From assembly GCA_037446115.1 (NCBI GenBank), contig JBBIJF010000013.1, positions 1-64,000 of the forward strand: a stretch of 64,000 bases of DNA, read 5' to 3'. The position numbers and the translations under genes are program-made. Shown here piece by piece: positions 50,846 through 59,119 of this stretch. The stretch is from JANWXD01 sp037446115. GTDB lineage: Bacteria; Acidobacteriota; Terriglobia; Bryobacterales; Bryobacteraceae. Below the pieces are notes generated by a model. That model was not told the DNA's origin, did no database searches, and saw nothing but the letters and a program-made list of their open reading frames with translations. Numbering within the stretch: position 1 is the first letter of the stretch; each line of letters starts with the position of its first letter.

Positions 50846-52318
50846 ATGGCCATTCGCGGGGTCGTCTTCGACCTGGACGGCGTACTCTGGGACTCAGCCA
50901 GGTGTCACCAGGCTGCGTTCGAGGCGGTATTTGAATCGCTCGGGATTCGTGAATTCCACTACAGCGAATACGCCGGCCTGCGAACGGAAGACGTGATCAC
51001 CCAGGTGTTGGAGAAGGCGGGCCGCCGTGCGACTCCGAGTCTGGTGGCGGGCGCGGTTCAGGCGAAGCGGAAGCTGGCGCACGAAGCGCTGCAGCGTGTC
51101 AACCCGGTGCGTCCGGGATGCGCGCAGGTGCTGGAGCAACTGGCAGGGCGGTACCAGCTGGCTCTGGCCAGCTCGGCCTCCCGGCACAACGTGGAGATGT
51201 TTCTGGCAGAGAACGGCTTCCGGGGGAATTTCCACTCTGTGCTGACCGGGGAGGACGTAGAAGCCGGCAAGCCTTCGCCGCAAATCTATGCCCGGTCGTT
51301 TGCCGAGCTGGGGCTGGATTCGCGCGAGTGTGTGGTGGTCGAGGACGCGGAGGCCGGCGTGATGGCCGGCAAAGCGGCGGGCGCCACAGTGGTGGGACTC
51401 GCCGGTACGTGTTCGAGGGAGGCGTTGCTTGGCGCGGGGGCGGACGGCGTACTGGAGAAGCTGGAGGAGTTACCTGCGTGGCTCGAGCAACGCAGGGAGG
51501 GGCTCACCGGCGGGGTGATTCCGCCTTCCGGGTGGGAGGCTTACGCCGCGCCCAGGGTTCTGCCGATGTTATGGACAGCGGTCATTCCCGCAGCCGGGAA
51601 AGGGTCGCGAATGGGTTTTGACAAGCCGAAGATCCTTTATCCGGTTGCAGGCCGGACGATTCTGGAACGGCTGCTGGAGCTACTGTTGCCGCTTTGTGAG
51701 TCGGTCGTGATCGTGGTTTCGCCGCACGGAAAGAGCCAGGTGGAAAAGGAGCTGGCGAAGCCGGCCCGGGAACGGTGCCGGCTGACGGTGCAGGAGGAGC
51801 CGACGGGGATGGGAGACGCCGTGGCCATCGGGCTGCGGGCCGTCCGCTCGCTGCACGTGGCGGTGGTGTGGGGCGATCAAGTGGCACTGCGTCCCCAATC
51901 CGTGGAGGCGTGCATGCGGTTGCACCAGGGTTGGCTCGCTCCCAAGGTCACCTGCCCGACCGTGTGGCGCTCCGCTCCGTACATCCATTTTCTGCGAGGG
52001 CCTGAGGGGCGAATCTGCGGCGTCTTGCAGGCGCGTGAAGGAGACGCAATGCCGGCAGAAGGCGAAAGCGACACGGGGTTTTTCTGTTTCCGTTCGCAGG
52101 CGCTCGGAGACCTGCTCGAGCGAGGCCGCCAGGTCGGAGAGGCCAGAGGCAGGAAGACCGGCGAGCTCAACCTCCTTCCGCTCATTGCGGCGGCGGGGCC
52201 AGAGCCGGGGGCCGTGATTACGCCGCAACTGATGCGGGCGGAAGAGACGGTCGGGATCAACTCTCCGGAAGACGTCCCCGTTGTAGAGGAGTTTCTTCTG
52301 CGCTCCGGCGGCAGCTGA
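50846..52318 (+). CDS. Fusion: HAD-family sugar phosphatase + nucleotidyltransferase
   Basis: The 490-aa protein has a HAD domain (1-215) with FDLDGVLWD (Asp9, Asp11), LALASSAS (motif II), KPSP (Lys) and VVVEDAEAG, as in beta-phosphoglucomutase-like phosphatases. A second domain (about 243-490) has IPAAGKGSRMGFDKPK, the loop of MobA/GlmU-type nucleotidyltransferases, and GDQVAL with the metal Asp. Both sets of catalytic residues are intact. A plausible job is to prepare a nucleotide-activated sugar or alcohol. It is 4 bases from the CofD/YvcK-GT2 fusion downstream and opens the glycan cluster. Confidence 0.85.
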   Translation: MAIRGVVFDLDGVLWDSARCHQAAFEAVFESLGIREFHYSEYAGLRTEDVITQVLEKAGRRATPSLVAGAVQAKRKLAHEALQRVNPVRPGCAQVLEQLAGRYQLALASSASRHNVEMFLAENGFRGNFHSVLTGEDVEAGKPSPQIYARSFAELGLDSRECVVVEDAEAGVMAGKAAGATVVGLAGTCSREALLGAGADGVLEKLEELPAWLEQRREGLTGGVIPPSGWEAYAAPRVLPMLWTAVIPAAGKGSRMGFDKPKILYPVAGRTILERLLELLLPLCESVVIVVSPHGKSQVEKELAKPARERCRLTVQEEPTGMGDAVAIGLRAVRSLHVAVVWGDQVALRPQSVEACMRLHQGWLAPKVTCPTVWRSAPYIHFLRGPEGRICGVLQAREGDAMPAEGESDTGFFCFRSQALGDLLERGRQVGEARGRKTGELNLLPLIAAAGPEPGAVITPQLMRAEETVGINSPEDVPVVEEFLLRSGGS

Positions 52319-52322
52319 GGAG

Positions 52323-54359
52323 ATGGCGACGCAACCGCTCTCGGCTCAGGGATCTTCGGCGGCCTCCCGGATCAATGTCGTGTTATTCTCGGGGGGCAGC
52401 GGCACGCGCAGCATCACGGAGGCCCTCCTCCGCCACCCGCAGATCTCCCTGCAGATCCTGATCAACGCTTACGACGACGGGCACTCCACCGGACGGCTGC
52501 GGCGCTTCATTCCCTCCATGCTGGGACCTTCCGACGTCCGCAAGAACGTAAACCGCCTGATGCCGGTCGGCGAACGCAGTCAGGAGAGTCTTCGCTTTTT
52601 GTCCGACTACCGGCTGCCGGTAGGAATCGGGCGGGAAGAGGCCCTATGTTTTCTCGAAAACATTTTGCAAGGGCGCCAGGGCGCGCTTCCCCGTGCCGTG
52701 GCGGAGGCGCTGGACCGCATCACCGTGAGCCAGGCCCGGCAGTTGTGCGGGTTTCTCCGGGCGTTTCTTGAGTACTTCCACCGGCAGGAACAAGAGGGTC
52801 GCACGTTCGATTTCACGGACTGCGCGGTGGGGAATCTTTTGTTCGCCGGGTGTTACTTAAAAGAGGGTGAAGATTTCAACAGGACCGTAGAAGCGTTTTG
52901 CCGGTTTTACGAGGTTCCGCCGGAGATGCTGCTGAACGTTACTCAGGGCGAGAATCTGTATCTGGTGGCAACCAAAGAGGACGGCACGATTCTGCGGAGC
53001 GAAGCCGAGATTGTGGGCGCCCAAACCACCACGCGCATTGCGGAGCTGTTCCTGCTCGATGCAGAAACGTACCGGGGCCGTGTGGAGAACGGGACGGAGG
53101 AACCCCCGGAAGGCTGGGCGGCATTTTTCGCGCAGCGGCACCGGATCCCCCGCATCAACCCACGGGCCCGGGAGGCGCTGCTCAAGGCGGACGTGATCAT
53201 CTACGGGCCCGGGACGCAGCACTCCTCGCTGTTTCCTTCCTACATGACCGAGGGCGTGGCCGAAGCGATTATGGCCAACCGCGACGCCGACAAGATTTTC
53301 ATCGGCAACATTCACCGGGACTACGACATCCAGCAGGAGGACGCCAACCAGCTGGCGCGCAAGTTCATGCACGCCATGAGCCGCAAAGGACAGCTGGCGG
53401 TCAACTGGAGCGACGTGGTGTCGCACTTTTTCCTCCAGGAGCCGGCAGGGGAGACGGACGCCGAGCCTGCCCGGTACATTCCGTTCGATCAGACGACGTT
53501 CCCCTTTCCGCTGGAGACGGTACGCCTGAAGGATTGGGAATCGGAGAGCGGCGGCCACGGCGGGGGCTTTGTGCTGGATGAGCTGCGCCAGATTGTCCAG
53601 TCGCGGATTGACGTGCAACTCGAGCAGGTGCAGCACATGGTTTCGATCATCGTCCCGGTTCTCAACGAAGAGCGGACGCTGGACGGAGTGCTCAAGTCGC
53701 TGACGGCCCTGGATTTTCAGCCTCTGGGCATGACCAAGGAGATTGTGGTGGTGGACGGGGGCTCCACCGACCGCAGTTACGAGATCGCGCGCTCCGTGCG
53801 GAGTGTGCGGGTCTTCCGGCTGGACCGGCCGCGGGGACGGGGCGCCGCCCTGCGCCTGGGAATCGAGAAAGCGCGGGGCAATGTAATTGTGTTCTTTCCC
53901 GGCGACGCCGAATACCGGCCGGAGGATCTGTACACGGTGGTCACGCCGCTGGTGCGCTCGAGGTTCCGCGCCGTATTTGGCACCCGGGCCGTGAAGTGCA
54001 CCAGCCTTTCCGAGCAGCTCAAAGGCATTTACCAGAACCGCCGGGGTCTGTATTTGACCAGTAAGTACGGAGGAATGCTTCTCAGCGTAGTGACACTGCT
54101 GCTGTACAACCGGTACATCTCCGACGTACTGAGCAGCGTCAAGGCGTTTGATGCCGCCCTGCTGCGGTCGCTGTCTTTGGAGTCCAACGGGCGGGATCTG
54201 GAGACGGAGATCGTCGCGAAGCTGTCCCGCCGGCGGGAATACATGCTGGAGCTGCCGGTGGAGTATCGGCCGCGGACCCGGGCGGCAGGCAAGAAGATCA
54301 CGGTCAAAGACGGTCTGGCGGCACTGGGCGCCCTGCTGCGGTACCGTTTCGGCGACTGA
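52323..54359 (+). CDS. Fusion: CofD/YvcK-like domain + GT2 glycosyltransferase
   Basis: The 678-aa protein starts with a CofD/YvcK fold (about 15-430): LFSGGSGTRSI (21-31), DDGHSTGRLRRFIPSMLGPSD (51-71, shown in part as DDGHSTGRL and MLGPSD), and VIIYGPGTQHSSLF (about 291). CofD moves a phospho-lactyl-type group from a GDP-activated donor; YvcK binds UDP-GlcNAc. From about 439 a GT2 domain follows (SIIVPVLNEERT, VVDGGSTDRS, FFPGDAE) that resembles dolichyl-phosphate-mannose-type synthases. The GT2 DxD-like motif is PGDAE. The pairing is unusual. The next gene is a second GT2, 5 bases downstream. Confidence 0.85.
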   Translation: MATQPLSAQGSSAASRINVVLFSGGSGTRSITEALLRHPQISLQILINAYDDGHSTGRLRRFIPSMLGPSDVRKNVNRLMPVGERSQESLRFLSDYRLPVGIGREEALCFLENILQGRQGALPRAVAEALDRITVSQARQLCGFLRAFLEYFHRQEQEGRTFDFTDCAVGNLLFAGCYLKEGEDFNRTVEAFCRFYEVPPEMLLNVTQGENLYLVATKEDGTILRSEAEIVGAQTTTRIAELFLLDAETYRGRVENGTEEPPEGWAAFFAQRHRIPRINPRAREALLKADVIIYGPGTQHSSLFPSYMTEGVAEAIMANRDADKIFIGNIHRDYDIQQEDANQLARKFMHAMSRKGQLAVNWSDVVSHFFLQEPAGETDAEPARYIPFDQTTFPFPLETVRLKDWESESGGHGGGFVLDELRQIVQSRIDVQLEQVQHMVSIIVPVLNEERTLDGVLKSLTALDFQPLGMTKEIVVVDGGSTDRSYEIARSVRSVRVFRLDRPRGRGAALRLGIEKARGNVIVFFPGDAEYRPEDLYTVVTPLVRSRFRAVFGTRAVKCTSLSEQLKGIYQNRRGLYLTSKYGGMLLSVVTLLLYNRYISDVLSSVKAFDAALLRSLSLESNGRDLETEIVAKLSRRREYMLELPVEYRPRTRAAGKKITVKDGLAALGALLRYRFGD

Positions 54360-54364
54360 CGGGC

Positions 54365-55090
54365 ATGCCGGTACTGTCCATCGTGATCCCCGCCTATAAC
54401 GAAGCAGCTTTTCTGGGGGCGCTGCTCGAGCGGATTCTGAAGGTACCGACCGAGGAGCTGGGGTTTCAGAAGGAGATCATCGTGGTCAACGACGGATCCA
54501 CGGACGATACCGAAGCGGTGGCCCGGGCTTTCTCCGGGGTCCGATGCTTCACGCAAGTGCCGAACCAGGGCAAAGGGAAGGCCGTCCAACGGGGCTTGCA
54601 GGAGGCCACGGGTGATTACGTCCTGATCCAGGACGCGGATCTGGAATACGATCCCGCGGATTACATGGGCATGCTGCGGGCGCTGCGCGAAGGCGCGGAT
54701 GTGGTGTACGGAAGCCGTTTTCTCGGGCAGAGGCGGCAACAGCGGCGCCTGACCCTGTTCCCGGGCAGGCACCCGCGGCAAGGGCTCGGCCCCTGGCTGG
54801 CGGGCGTGGTGCTCTCCTTCTGGACGTGGCTGCTGTTCGGCCGCTGGATTACCGACACGCTGACCGCCTACAAGCTCTATCCGGCCCCCGTGGTGAAGCG
54901 GCTTCGCCTCCGCACGCGCGGCTTCGAGACGGATCACGAGATCACGGCGAAGCTGCTGCGGATGGGACAGCGGATTGCGGAGGTTCCCATCGCGTATTTT
55001 CCGCGTTCTCGCGAGGAAGGAAAGAAGATCCGGGCGTCGGACGGCCTGGTGGCTGTGTGGACGCTGCTCAGATTTCGCTTTGTGGACTAA
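54365..55090 (+). CDS. GT2 glycosyltransferase (DPM1/Dpg-like)
   Basis: A 241-aa soluble GT-A enzyme: SIVIPAYNEAAFL, VNDGSTDDT, NQGKGKAVQRGL, LIQDADLEYDP (DAD metal motif) and GSRFLG. It likely makes a polyprenyl-phosphate-linked sugar used by the GT-C proteins of the cluster. There is one amphipathic hydrophobic stretch near 155-175 (LAGVVLSFWTWLLFG). Starts 5 bases after the fusion gene. Confidence 0.9.
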   Translation: MPVLSIVIPAYNEAAFLGALLERILKVPTEELGFQKEIIVVNDGSTDDTEAVARAFSGVRCFTQVPNQGKGKAVQRGLQEATGDYVLIQDADLEYDPADYMGMLRALREGADVVYGSRFLGQRRQQRRLTLFPGRHPRQGLGPWLAGVVLSFWTWLLFGRWITDTLTAYKLYPAPVVKRLRLRTRGFETDHEITAKLLRMGQRIAEVPIAYFPRSREEGKKIRASDGLVAVWTLLRFRFVD

Positions 55091-56531
55091 GCTCAGCCGC
55101 AACGATCTTGCCGCCGTGACGCTCCTGGTGGTGCTCACCGGGGCTCTGTACGGGATGACGCTCCGGCAAGGGCACGACTGGGGCGGAGATTTCAGTGTGT
55201 ACATCATGCACGCGCGGAATATCGCCGAGGGACGGCCGTATCTCGAATCCAGCTATGTGGTCACGCCGGAATCGGCGGTTCACCATCCGCCGACTTATCC
55301 TCCTGTGTTCCCGCTTCTGCTGGCGCCGTTTTATGCATGGTACGGTTTGAACTACGTTGTGCTCAAATCCGTGGTGCAGGCGTGCTTCGCGCTGTCACTC
55401 GCATTTTATTATCTTCTCGGGCGGATGCGCGGAGGCCGGGTCTGGGAGTCGGCGGTCGTTGCGGCGGCGTTCGGGTTGAGCGGCCTCGTATTGTCGTTGA
55501 AAGAATCCGTGATTTCCGAAGGAACTTATGCTTTGTTCTCGAGCGCTTCATTGTGTGCGGCGCTGCTGATATACGCAAAAGGCTGGGATCGCAGCCGGCC
55601 GGTGGCGGCGGGGGCGTTGCTTGCCTCCCTGTTCCTGCTGTCGTACGGCACAAGAGCCGCGGGGCTGGCGCTGCCGGCAGGATTCTGGATTCACGAGGCT
55701 CTCTCCATCCGAAGGGTGCGGCTGTTCTCCGTGACCGTCTCCGGGGTTTTCCTGGCGGGCACGTTCCTTTCTGCCGCCACGGTCTACGACTTCCGCAGCT
55801 ACGGGAATCAGTTCGCATCCGACTGGGCAGAGTACTGGCGAAACGCGGTCTACTATCTGCGTTCGCCTGCGTCGTTGTGGAGCGGGGCGCCCGAGTGGCT
55901 GCGGTACCCACTGGCGGGGGGCGGTCTGTTGCTGGCCGGAACGGAAATAGTCCGCAGGAGCCTGAAGGGACCCTCCATCCTGGAGTGGTATTCGTGGGTG
56001 AGCATTGCGATGGTGCTCGTGTACACGTCGGGACGTTCGCCGCGCTATCTTGCCGGCTTCCTGCCGCTGTTTGTGCTCTACATGATGGAGGGGGCAAGAT
56101 ACTGGTCAGAGCGGGTGGGCAGCTTCGAGCGGTTGCGGTTTCGCACCGTGCTGGCGGCGGCGCTGGCTGCCGGTATCGCTTTCAATCTGGCGGCGCTCGA
56201 ACGCGGCCCCATCCGCGAGGGCGTCGAGCAGCCCACTTTCGCCGCGCTGTGCCAGTTTTTGAAATCGGACATGACGGAAAAGGATGTGGTCGTCTCCTGG
56301 AACCCGCGGGTGCTGGCCTTATATACCGGAAGGCGCTCGGCCGAGTATCCGAAGACGAGCTCCCGGGAGGAATTTTCTCGCGGCCTGGAGCGAGTGGGGG
56401 CGACCCACCTGGTTTTCTACAAGCATTACGAGGAGGACATGTTCTGGCTGCGGCCGTTTTTTGAAAACGATACGGGTGCAGCCCGGGTGGTTTACGAGAA
56501 TCCCGATTTTCGCGTGTATCGGCTGCGGTGA
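55080..56531 (+). CDS. Multi-pass GT-C-like membrane glycosyltransferase
   Basis: A 483-aa protein with about 11 membrane helices and a periplasmic C-terminal part, like GT39/ArnT-type sugar transferases using polyprenyl-phosphate sugars. The first loop has GHDWGGDFSVYI, where an Asp pair could act in catalysis. The TTG start at 55080 overlaps the end of the GT2 gene; GTG 55116 is possible. Its GTGA overlap links it to the next GT4. Confidence 0.7.
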   Translation: MWTKLSRNDLAAVTLLVVLTGALYGMTLRQGHDWGGDFSVYIMHARNIAEGRPYLESSYVVTPESAVHHPPTYPPVFPLLLAPFYAWYGLNYVVLKSVVQACFALSLAFYYLLGRMRGGRVWESAVVAAAFGLSGLVLSLKESVISEGTYALFSSASLCAALLIYAKGWDRSRPVAAGALLASLFLLSYGTRAAGLALPAGFWIHEALSIRRVRLFSVTVSGVFLAGTFLSAATVYDFRSYGNQFASDWAEYWRNAVYYLRSPASLWSGAPEWLRYPLAGGGLLLAGTEIVRRSLKGPSILEWYSWVSIAMVLVYTSGRSPRYLAGFLPLFVLYMMEGARYWSERVGSFERLRFRTVLAAALAAGIAFNLAALERGPIREGVEQPTFAALCQFLKSDMTEKDVVVSWNPRVLALYTGRRSAEYPKTSSREEFSRGLERVGATHLVFYKHYEEDMFWLRPFFENDTGAARVVYENPDFRVYRLR

Positions 56532-57748
56532 CGATTGCGGAAGCTTGTTGCGCGGGGAGTACGGCGGTGCCGGAGCCGCTCCGGGTGGCGGTGGTGTTCG
56601 AAGGCGACCGGGTGACGGGGCCGGCCAAGAATCTGCTGCGTTTCGCCCGAAGCGCGCAGCGGCAGGCGGCGGGGCTGCCTCGCCTGGAGATCCGCTTGAT
56701 GACGTACCAGCGCGGAAGGCGGGAGCAGGAGTCTGCCCTGGCGGCGGAGGCGCGGCGCGCCGGAATTGACGTACGCATCATCCGGGAACGGGGCAGGTTC
56801 GACCCTGGCGTGTTGCCGCAGATCCGGCGCTACGTCGAAGAATGGCGCCCGCACGTGGTCCAGACGCACCAGGTGAAGTCGCATTTCCTGATGCGACTGT
56901 CGGGACTGTGGAGGAGCCGTCTCTGGCTGGCATTTCACCACGGCTACACGAGCGAGGATTTGAAGATGCGGCTGTACAATCAGCTGGACCGCTGGTCACT
57001 CCCGCTGGCCGATCGCGTCGTGACCGTTTGCAACGCCTTCGCGCGGCAGCTGGAGAAGCGAGGGGTGGCGCGCGAACGGATCTGTGTGCGGCACAACGCC
57101 GTCACGTTTCCGGAACCTTGCGATCCGGAGAAAGCGGAATCGCTCAAGAGGACGCTGGTCTCCGAGGAAGGAGTTCCCGTCCTGCTCACCGTCGGCAGGC
57201 TGTCGCCCGAGAAGGGGCACAGGGATCTCATCGAGGCCGTGCGCGAGTTGCGACGCCTCGAACCCGGTCTGGCCTTCTGCCTGGTCGTGCTCGGAGAAGG
57301 AAAGGAACGACCGCGCATCGAAGCATTGTGCAGGCGATACGGCCTGGAGCGCGAGGTGAAGCTGGTGGGCCACCAAGACGATGTGGCGCCCTACTATGCC
57401 ATGGCAGACGTGGTGGTGATTCCCTCGCATTCGGAAGGCTCACCCAACGTGCTGCTGGAGGCGATGGCGTCGGGCGTGCCCGTGGTGGCCACGCGCGTCG
57501 GGGGCATTCCCGAAATCGTGGCGGAGGGAGAGACGGGGCTGCTGGTGCCGCCCCACAATCCGCGTGCCCTCGCGGAGGCGCTGGTGCGGCTGCTGCATAC
57601 TCCGGAAGAAAGACGGCGTCTGGCGGAGGCGGCACGCCGCGTGGTGGCTTCGGAATACACTCCGGAGGCGTATGAGCGCTCGCTCCGCCGGGTCTACCGG
57701 CGCCTGTGGGAGGAGTGTTCGAGCCGGGTGGCGGGGGTCGGAAGCTAG
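56528..57748 (+). CDS. GT4 family glycosyltransferase
   Basis: A 406-aa GT-B enzyme with the N-terminal acceptor part (GDRVTGPAKNLLRFAR), then VGRLSPEKGHRDLI and the retaining-GT motif SEGSPNVLLEAMASGVPVV. It overlaps the upstream gene by GTGA. Its 3' end overlaps the convergent GT4 gene by 4 bases. It should act at the inner face of the membrane to extend the glycan. Confidence 0.9.
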   Translation: MTIAEACCAGSTAVPEPLRVAVVFEGDRVTGPAKNLLRFARSAQRQAAGLPRLEIRLMTYQRGRREQESALAAEARRAGIDVRIIRERGRFDPGVLPQIRRYVEEWRPHVVQTHQVKSHFLMRLSGLWRSRLWLAFHHGYTSEDLKMRLYNQLDRWSLPLADRVVTVCNAFARQLEKRGVARERICVRHNAVTFPEPCDPEKAESLKRTLVSEEGVPVLLTVGRLSPEKGHRDLIEAVRELRRLEPGLAFCLVVLGEGKERPRIEALCRRYGLEREVKLVGHQDDVAPYYAMADVVVIPSHSEGSPNVLLEAMASGVPVVATRVGGIPEIVAEGETGLLVPPHNPRALAEALVRLLHTPEERRRLAEAARRVVASEYTPEAYERSLRRVYRRLWEECSSRVAGVGS

Positions 57749-59043
57749 CGGCGCCGCTCCGGGCGCGTCACCTCCCGGGCTCGGGGGCGGGCGGCCAAGG
57801 CTCCGTAGAGCTCCCGCATCGGCGCACAGACCACCGACCAGTCGTACTCGCGCCGGGCCAAGTCGCGCCCGGATTCGGCCAGGCGGCGCCAGAGTTCGGC
57901 GTCGTCAAGGAGCCGGACAATGCCATCGCGAAATTCCCGGGGGGATTCTGCGAGCAGAAAGTGCTCCCCCGGCCGGACGCGGAGTCCTTCCGCGCCGACT
58001 GCGGTGGACACGACCGGAACGCCGGCCGCCATGCTCTCCAGGATCTTCAGGCGCGTTCCTGCGCCGGTACGCAGCGGGACGACCTGGAGCAACGCTTCCC
58101 GGTAAAAGGGCCGCACATCCGCCACGGTCCCCGTAACCTGGACCCTGGAGCCGTCGGCGAGGGCGCGGACGGCGGCCGCCGGCGAGCGGCCGACGAAGGT
58201 GAGGACTAACCCGGAGCGCCCGCCTAGGAGGGGCCAGACCTCGCGCGTGAACCACACGGCGGCGTCCACGTTGGCGCGGTAATCCATGGCGCCCACGAAC
58301 AGGATCCGGAACCGCGGGGGCTCCGGCCCGTCGGGATCCCGAAAGAAGGCTGCGTCCACGCCGTTCTCCACGACGCAGACGTTGGCTTGCGGATCCATTT
58401 CCAGCAGCGCACGCCGGTCGGCGTCGCGGACGACAAGATGGGCGTCGGCGCTTTGCAGGAAGATCCGCTCCGCCGCGCGGAGCTTGGGCACCGTCTGAGC
58501 GGCGTAAAACCGCTGCGCGAGCGCGCGTTCATGAAGGCAGTAGCGATGGAGGAGTTCGGACTCCAGTTCGTGCCAGTCCGCCACGATTGCACGGGGCCGG
58601 TCGGGCCGGGACTGAAACAGTTCCAAGTACGTGCCCATGTGGACTCCCTCGACGTGCAGGAACTCAAACCGGTACTGCGAAAGAACCTGCCGGACGGCTC
58701 TGCGCATGAGCGCGGAGGTGTAGTTCAACAACGTGATCGGAGTCCGGCCGAGCAATCCTCGGACGAGCTTGGGGAGGGTATAGGTGCGCGGCCGCGGGAT
58801 GCGCCACAGCTCCATGGGTTCGATCAGCCCCGGGAGAGTAGTGCGTTCGATGGGACCGCCGGGTTGGCGGCGAAAGCACAGGTAAACGATTCGGAACAGG
58901 CTGCTGAGTTGCCGGGCGAGGTGGTAGCTGCGCAGCTCGCCGCCGCTTGTCGGGCCCAGCACATCGTAAGGCCCGAGAATCAGGAGCTGGGGTCTCGATG
59001 CGGCGGTCGCTTCGGGGCTCCGGAATTCTCCGCGATGGGTCAT
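57745..59043 (-). CDS. GT4 family glycosyltransferase
   Basis: The 432-aa GT-B enzyme has LGPYDVLGPTSGGELRSYHL near the start, VENGVD, FVGAMDYRANVDA and RTGAGTRLKILESMAAGVPVV. It is the only gene of the cluster on the minus strand. Its start ATG shares the CATG palindrome at 59041-59044 with a plus-strand ATG, but the plus gene probably starts at 59120. Confidence 0.88.
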   Translation of the reverse strand: MTHRGEFRSPEATAASRPQLLILGPYDVLGPTSGGELRSYHLARQLSSLFRIVYLCFRRQPGGPIERTTLPGLIEPMELWRIPRPRTYTLPKLVRGLLGRTPITLLNYTSALMRRAVRQVLSQYRFEFLHVEGVHMGTYLELFQSRPDRPRAIVADWHELESELLHRYCLHERALAQRFYAAQTVPKLRAAERIFLQSADAHLVVRDADRRALLEMDPQANVCVVENGVDAAFFRDPDGPEPPRFRILFVGAMDYRANVDAAVWFTREVWPLLGGRSGLVLTFVGRSPAAAVRALADGSRVQVTGTVADVRPFYREALLQVVPLRTGAGTRLKILESMAAGVPVVSTAVGAEGLRVRPGEHFLLAESPREFRDGIVRLLDDAELWRRLAESGRDLARREYDWSVVCAPMRELYGALAARPRAREVTRPERRR

Positions 59044-59107
59044 GCCGGTTCGGTCAGAACCCCAGTCAGGACCTGGCTGGTTCCCATACGCTGCGGGTAC
59101 GGTTTGC

Positions 59108-59113
59108 TACACT
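59108..59113 (+). promoter_or_regulatory. -10 element TACACT upstream of the second GT-C gene
   Basis: TACACT ends 6 bases before TTG 59120. The start at TTG removes 26 poorly fitting residues that a start at ATG 59042 would give. Confidence 0.45.
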
Positions 59114-59119
59114 GGCAGT

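Noticed and set aside
52323..54359. GAK-type CofD system
   Set aside because: The characteristic ATP-grasp and small partner genes are absent; the CofD-like domain is fused to a glycosyltransferase instead.
59041..59044. CATG palindrome giving start codons to both divergent genes (also at 50141-50144)
   Set aside because: For the plus-strand genes a -10 element points to later TTG starts, so the shared ATG is probably coincidence.
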